From DASTBU01 sp035711845 (GTDB lineage Bacteria; Acidobacteriota; Vicinamibacteria; Vicinamibacterales; 2-12-FULL-66-21), in assembly GCA_035711845.1 (NCBI GenBank), contig DASTBU010000048.1:1-28265 (forward strand): a stretch of 28,265 bases of DNA. Reading direction: 5' to 3'. The notes beneath the pieces are model-generated. The model saw only the letters and a list, made by a program, of their open reading frames with translations, was not told the origin of the DNA and searched no databases. The position numbers were made by a program, and so were the translations under genes. Of the stretch, positions 24,331 to 28,265 are shown piece by piece; position 1 is the stretch's first letter, and the number at the start of each line of letters is the position of its first letter.

Positions 24331-24684
24331 TCAGTACATCCGTCCTCCGATGGGGACGTCACGTTCGGGCTCGATCAAGACGACCGCGCCGTCGGTATCG
24401 GGGACACCGAGTGTCAGGACCTCTGACATGAAGGGACCGATCTGTCGCGGTGGGAAATTGACCACTCCCAGCACCAGGCGGCCCGGCAGATCACCGAGCG
24501 CGTAGCGCGCGGTGAGTTGGGCGGACGACCTTTTCGTTCCGATCTCCGGGCCGAAGTCGATTGTGAGCCTGTAGGCGGGTTTCTTTGCGTCTGGAAACGC
24601 TTCGGCGCGGAGAATCCGGCCGACCCGAATGTCCACCTTCTCGAAATCGGCGTAAGCAATAGCTGGCAAAGGGCTCTCCGGCAT
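24331..24684 (-). CDS. csaA: CsaA-like tRNA-binding-domain protein
   Basis: 117 aa from ATG 24684 (24702 in frame is an alternative adding six residues); CsaA proteins are about 110 aa. The tRNA-binding OB-fold runs the full length: FEKVDIRVGRILRAEAFPDA, then KRSSAQLTARY, LVLGVVNFPPRQIGPFMSE and LTLGVPD. The match to CsaA, a dimeric secretion-linked chaperone in Bacillus, is strong, though the function outside Bacillus is less certain. Divergent from the DUF72 gene with 70 bp between starts. Confidence 0.92.
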   Translation of the reverse strand: MPESPLPAIAYADFEKVDIRVGRILRAEAFPDAKKPAYRLTIDFGPEIGTKRSSAQLTARYALGDLPGRLVLGVVNFPPRQIGPFMSEVLTLGVPDTDGAVVLIEPERDVPIGGRMY

Positions 24685-24754
24685 CCGGCGATGATGCTTC
24701 ATCAGCTCAACCGGCTGCAAGGCCGAGGCACGTGGCTTGCGTCCGGCGCATTCG

Positions 24755-25495
24755 ATGAGCAAGCTGGGCGCAGCCCGCATCGGTTGCTCGGGCTGGCAAT
24801 ACAAACACTGGCGTGGGGGCTTCTATCCACCGGAACTTCCCGTGAGCCGGTGGTTCGAGCACTACGCCTCCGTGTTCGACACCGTCGAGATCAATAACAC
24901 CTTCTACCGTCTGCCGGAGCGGGAGACGTTTGCCGCCTGGCGACGCCGCGCGCCCGCGACGTTTCTTTTCGCGGTCAAGGCCAGCCGCTTTCTGACGCAC
25001 ATGAAAAAACTCAAGGATCCGGAGGACTCCCTGGAGCGGCTCTTCAGCCGCGTGCGCGCGCTCGGACGCCGGCTGGGGCCGGTGCTGTATCAGCTGCCAC
25101 CGCACTGGAACCTCGACCGTGATCGGCTGGAGCGGTTTCTGCACGCCCTTCCGCGAGGCATGCACCACGTGATGGAGTTTCGCGATCCCGGGTGGTACGC
25201 ACACGAGGTCTTGACCTTGCTCGACCGGCACGGCGTGTCGTTGTGCCTTCACGACATGCCGGGCTCCTCGACGGGGCCGCTCCGTGTCGGGCCCCTCGTC
25301 TACGCACGATTTCACGGCGCGCGCGGAACCTACGGGGGGAGCTACTCGAACGCGCGGCTATCGGCCTGGTCCGAATGGCTCCACGCGCAGCGCACGACGG
25401 GCGCGGATATCTTTGCGTATTTCAACAACGATGTCGGAGGGCACGCGCCGAGAAACGCGCTGGTCCTGCGCCGTCTTCTCGAGGAGCGGGTATGA
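24755..25495 (+). CDS. DUF72 family protein (YecE-like)
   Basis: 246 aa from ATG 24755; an in-frame start at 24737 adds six residues. Hallmarks of DUF72: RIGCSGWQYKHWRGGFYP near the start, FDTVEINNTFYRLP, FAVKASRFLTHMKKL, VMEFRDPGW, and YARFHGARGTYGGSY, ending with IFAYFNNDVGGHAPRNAL. A TIM-barrel-like family with no settled function. The stop overlaps the next start by ATGA (25492-25495), so the two genes are translationally coupled. Confidence 0.93.
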   Translation: MSKLGAARIGCSGWQYKHWRGGFYPPELPVSRWFEHYASVFDTVEINNTFYRLPERETFAAWRRRAPATFLFAVKASRFLTHMKKLKDPEDSLERLFSRVRALGRRLGPVLYQLPPHWNLDRDRLERFLHALPRGMHHVMEFRDPGWYAHEVLTLLDRHGVSLCLHDMPGSSTGPLRVGPLVYARFHGARGTYGGSYSNARLSAWSEWLHAQRTTGADIFAYFNNDVGGHAPRNALVLRRLLEERV

Positions 25496-26517
25496 CCAGA
25501 CAGCAGAACGTCTTGCTGGGGATTGCCATTGGAGCAGTGGCGGCGCTCGCCGGTGGACGGCTCGCGCGGGCCCGTCACGCGACCGAGTTCGCTGGACGTC
25601 ATGTCCTGATCACCGGTGGCTCCCGCGGTCTGGGCCTCGTACTCGCCCGCCGCTTTGCCTCCGAGGGGGCACGGCTCTGCCTGCTCGCGCGCGACGAAGC
25701 AGAGCTGGCTCGCGCGAAGGTCCAGCTCGAGGCGGCCCAAGCGCCCGAAGTGATCACGCTGAAATGCGACATCCGCCGCCGAGCCGACGTCAGGGCAGCC
25801 ATCGACAGGCTGTTGCAGTTGTGGCCGGCCATCGACGTCCTCGTCAACAACGCCGGGACGATTCAGGTGGGTCCGATCGAGCACATGACGCACGAGGACT
25901 TCGACAACGCCATGGCCACGCACTTCTGGGGGCCGCTTCACTTGATGGAGGAATGCATCCCGGCGATGCGCCGGCGCGGGTTCGGCCGGATCGTGAACAT
26001 CTCGTCGATCGGCGGCCGCGTGGCCATCCCGCACCTCGCGCCTTACTGCGCCAGCAAGTTCGCGTTGACGGGCCTTTCCGACGCGTTTCGTGCCGAGCTC
26101 GATCGCGACGGGATCCGGATCACGACCGTCTGCCCCGGGCTCATGCGCACAGGATCCCCGCGCAACGCTCAGGTGAAGGGGCAGCACGAAGCGGAGTACG
26201 CCTGGTTCGCGATCGCGGACGCATTACCCGGACTATCGATCTCCGCGGAGCGCGCTGCCGAGCAGATCGTTGAAGCCTGCCGTTACGGCGATCCCGAGTT
26301 GACCTACACGCTGCCGGCGCGACTGGCAATTTGGGCGAACGCCCTGTCGCCAGCCGCCACGGCGTCCACCATGATGGCCGCCGCGCGCCTACTCCCTGGG
26401 CCTACCAACTCGGAAGGGGATCGCCTGAAGTCCGGCAGGGAAAGCGAATCCCGCTGGGCTCCGTCGCTAGCGACCACGCTCAGCGACAAGGCCGCTGCCG
26501 CGAACAACCAAATCTAA
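25492..26517 (+). CDS. Short-chain dehydrogenase/reductase with N-terminal membrane anchor
   Basis: 341 aa from ATG 25492, with GAGGAG just upstream. A hydrophobic helix (about 7-22, VLLGIAIGAVAALAGG) suggests membrane anchoring. The Rossmann domain has TGGSRGLG (41-48), NNAG (119-122), the catalytic Ser in VNISSIGG (171-172) and Y185-x3-K189 (YCASK), all intact. R65-like basic residues after beta2 (LLARDEAEL) favour NADP(H). About 90 residues follow the core, ending in a low-complexity tail that runs close to array 4. Substrate unknown; the link to DUF72 is only by coupling. Confidence 0.93.
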   Translation: MTRQQNVLLGIAIGAVAALAGGRLARARHATEFAGRHVLITGGSRGLGLVLARRFASEGARLCLLARDEAELARAKVQLEAAQAPEVITLKCDIRRRADVRAAIDRLLQLWPAIDVLVNNAGTIQVGPIEHMTHEDFDNAMATHFWGPLHLMEECIPAMRRRGFGRIVNISSIGGRVAIPHLAPYCASKFALTGLSDAFRAELDRDGIRITTVCPGLMRTGSPRNAQVKGQHEAEYAWFAIADALPGLSISAERAAEQIVEACRYGDPELTYTLPARLAIWANALSPAATASTMMAAARLLPGPTNSEGDRLKSGRESESRWAPSLATTLSDKAAAANNQI

Positions 26518-26897
26518 CGGTCCCTGGGTCCCTGGTCCCTTGGTCCTTGGTCCCTCGGTCCAGGTCCCTTGGTCCTTGGTCCTCGGTCCAGGTCCCTTGG
26601 TCCTTGGTCCTCGGTCCAGGTCCTCGGTCCTTAGTCCCTCGGTCCTTGGTCTCTCGGTCCGTGGTCCCTCGGGTCCGTGTCCCCGGCCATGCGGTCCTCG
26701 TTCCGTGGTCCTCGGTCCGTGGTCCATCGTTGCAGGTCCCTCAGTCCGTGGTCCCTCGGACCAGGAACTCGGACCAGGGACTCAGGATCAGGGACTCCGA
26801 CCAGGGACCCAGGACCAGGGACTCGGACCAGGGACCCAGGACTCAGGGACCCAGGGCCCAGGGACTCAGGACCAGGGACTCAGGGACCCAGGGACTA
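26518..26897. repeat. Heptamer array 4 (GGTCCCT type), mirrored, between convergent stops
   Basis: The longest array. The left arm (26518 to about 26757) is GGTCCCT, GGTCCTT, GGTCCCTC and GGTCCGT units of 7-8 bp. The right arm (about 26758-26897) is the opposite sense (AGGGACC, AGGGACT, AGGACC). It begins right after the SDR stop. Its last unit GGGACTA includes the CTA that is the TAG stop of the SRPBCC gene. Confidence 0.9.
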
Positions 26898-27626
26898 ATT
26901 GCTAGCCGCAGTCTCCCCGGACTCGACGAGGTGCTTGAAGCGGTGCAGATCTGCGCGGATCTCGGTCGCGGCGTCGCGGCCCATCAGGCGCGCCAGCGCC
27001 GCACCTATCTTGCCGCCGGGCGGGCTGTACTGCAGCCGCACGCGCACGCGCGTGCCCTGGCCGAGCCCGGTGTCCTCGAAGTTCACCGAGCCGGCGCTGA
27101 CAACGTCGGATCCTTCGATGGACTTCCAGCCAATCACCTCGTTCGGGATCTCGTTGATGATCTCGGCGTTCCACTCGACGTGCGTGCCGGCCGGCCCCCT
27201 GGCGCGCCATCGCGACAGCGTGTCGGTGATCCGCTCCACCGACTCGAGATGCGTCATGAAGCGCGGAAGGTTCTCCAGGTTCCGCCAGAAGCGATACAGC
27301 TCCCCGGCAGGCCGGTTGATCGTGACGCTCTCCTCGACGATGGTCCCCGCGCGGCCACCGAGCGCTCCGCGCGTGTCGTTGCCCGATTGCGCCGTGGAGA
27401 CGCCGAGGAGATCGTAGGTGTAACAGTGGGCGCTGGCGCCCCGCTGCACCAGCCATCCTCCGAGGAACGCGAGGATCCAGCCGGATTTCCGGCGGCGGGA
27501 CAACCCGTAGATGGCCAGCGCGGCGCCGGCCGCAATCGAGGCCCATCGTTCCATGTCGCTGATGTTCCGTCGGCTGCGGACTTCCGCCTCCAGCCGGTCG
27601 CCGGGGAATTCGAGTTCCATGTTCAT
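26895..27626 (-). CDS. Membrane protein with SRPBCC (START-like) domain
   Basis: 243 aa from ATG 27626, with GGAG 8 nt upstream; the open frame starts earlier, in the neighbouring gene. An N-terminal DUF2892-like hairpin of two helices (about 27-64: ERWASIAAGAALAIYGLSRR and SGWILAFLGGWLVQRG) is followed by an SRPBCC domain (about 98-235: VEESVTINRPAGELYRFWRN, FMTHLESVERI, WNAEIINEIPNEVIGWKS). The family is often called a cyclase/dehydrase-like membrane protein; the ligand is unknown. The gene follows the one at 28002 by 25 bp and shares its operon. Confidence 0.92.
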   Translation of the reverse strand: MNMELEFPGDRLEAEVRSRRNISDMERWASIAAGAALAIYGLSRRRKSGWILAFLGGWLVQRGASAHCYTYDLLGVSTAQSGNDTRGALGGRAGTIVEESVTINRPAGELYRFWRNLENLPRFMTHLESVERITDTLSRWRARGPAGTHVEWNAEIINEIPNEVIGWKSIEGSDVVSAGSVNFEDTGLGQGTRVRVRLQYSPPGGKIGAALARLMGRDAATEIRADLHRFKHLVESGETAASN

Positions 27627-27651
27627 CGCTGCTGCTCCAATCCAGACGCCG

Positions 27652-28002
27652 TCAGTCTGCTCCCGCCCACGCGGGCGCATCGCTCGCGGGAAACGATTCC
27701 TCGGATGCGTCCTGAACGACGTCGCGGCGCCGGCCGCGGCCCTCGAGCCGCTCGTCCAGCCATTGCCGGGCGACGCCGACGTCGTGGCGTCCCATCGCTG
27801 CGCGGATCGCCAGCGCGCATCCCAGCATCGCGATCATCCCGCCGGAGAATCCGCCTCGACGCGTACCGAGAACGGTCAGGCCAGAACCCATTGCAGCCGT
27901 GAGCCATCGCTCGGAGTCGCAGGCGTTCAGCTGCCACGGCCTCTGGTCCCAGACGTTCTTCTCACCCCTCGGCGCCGACAGGTTCATCACGCCTTCGGTC
28001 AT
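27652..28002 (-). CDS. Small membrane protein with DUF2892-like hairpin
   Basis: 116 aa from ATG 28002, with AAGGAAGAG just upstream. A Gly-rich two-helix region (about 33-70: RWLTAAMGSGLTVLGTRRG and SGGMIAMLGCALAIR) resembles that of the next gene product. The C-terminus has the motif DASEESFPASDAPAW (about 98-112), which I have seen on small proteins next to SRPBCC genes. First gene of a two-gene operon with the SRPBCC protein. Function unknown. Confidence 0.85.
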   Translation of the reverse strand: MTEGVMNLSAPRGEKNVWDQRPWQLNACDSERWLTAAMGSGLTVLGTRRGGFSGGMIAMLGCALAIRAAMGRHDVGVARQWLDERLEGRGRRRDVVQDASEESFPASDAPAWAGAD

Positions 28003-28152
28003 TGTCTCTTCCTTTCGTGTGCGCAGCGCCTGCGCGCCGCTGCGGCGACACATCGCTGTCCAGAACGAATCTGCACAAGACGTGCCCGGCCGGTGCCCCC
28101 CAAGGGCAAAACGCGAAGTCGGGTCAGCGCGGCATTGTCAGGAATGCCCCAG

Positions 28153-28190
28153 GCGAGGCGGAGCCTCTAGGGTTGGAGGCGCAGCCTCGC
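28153..28190. repeat. Imperfect 15-bp inverted repeat near right edge
   Basis: GCGAGGCGGAGCCTC (28153-28167) and GAGGCGCAGCCTCGC (28176-28190) pair at 13 of 15 positions around an 8-nt loop. No T tract follows. It may be a hairpin or a dispersed palindrome. Confidence 0.5.
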
Positions 28191-28198
28191 TAGTGGAC

Positions 28199-28265
28199 CG
28201 TATCAGCGGAAAGTGAAGTGCCACCCCTGGAATTCAGCGGCGGTTTCCGGGCCGCGACGACGGAG
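28199..28265. mobile_element. Possible IS21-like element terminus
   Basis: TCAGCGG occurs at about 28204 and 28243, with AAGTGAAGTGCCACCCC between them. Repeated TCAGCG- and AGTGCCACCC-like blocks are typical of IS21-family ends. No transposase is in the window, so this is a weak call. Confidence 0.2.

Noticed and set aside
26331..27902. Plus-strand frame across array 4 into the SRPBCC gene
   Set aside because: It translates repeats and then antisense of a well-supported gene.

Overview
The window comes from a GC-rich genome and looks like a member of the Acidobacteriota, probably of the Vicinamibacteria type. This is inferred from gene content only, because no rRNA or other marker gene is present. 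The pointers are two ADOP-type FtsX/MacB permeases (one next to a PadR regulator), two long Ser/Thr-kinase/TPR receptors, a winged-helix/FlgO-like membrane protein, a DUF5117-type secreted zinc protease, a large M14 carboxypeptidase, and DUF2934 and DUF72 proteins. No tRNA, rRNA, CRISPR array, phage gene or complete insertion sequence was seen.

Left part (1-4415). A permease gene runs off the left edge. It is followed by a non-coding stretch bounded by a perfect 23-bp inverted repeat. Next comes a compact signalling locus: a 44-codon single-span membrane peptide gene that was easy to miss, divergent from an OmpR-type response regulator and a PhoQ-like histidine kinase with almost no periplasmic domain. 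The divergent promoter holds four hexamers spaced exactly 11 bp apart, two facing each way. Beyond it lie a broken NIPSNAP gene and a DUF1579-like protein.

Middle part (4422-15788). A winged-helix/transmembrane/FlgO-like protein is followed by a secreted protein of unknown function, a PadR regulator with an 897-aa ADOP permease, a secreted coiled-coil protein, and two tandem paralogous kinase-TM-TPR receptors. The first receptor has intact kinase motifs. The second has HGN in place of HRD and EVG in place of DFG, so it is probably a pseudokinase.

Right part (15930-28265). Here are a six-EF-hand secreted protein, an M14 peptidase, a lipoprotein, a DUF5117-type metalloprotease, a stand-alone receiver protein, a DUF2934 protein, CsaA, DUF72, an SDR oxidoreductase, and an operon of two small membrane proteins, one carrying SRPBCC. 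The most striking signal is four arrays of degenerate 7-bp repeats at 16794-16970, 20267-20519, 24028-24322 and 26518-26897. Each fills the gap between the stop codons of two convergent genes. Each is internally mirrored, so that transcripts from either side meet the same sense sequence. The two convergent junctions with gaps under 10 bp have none, and no full array sits in a divergent or tandem gap.
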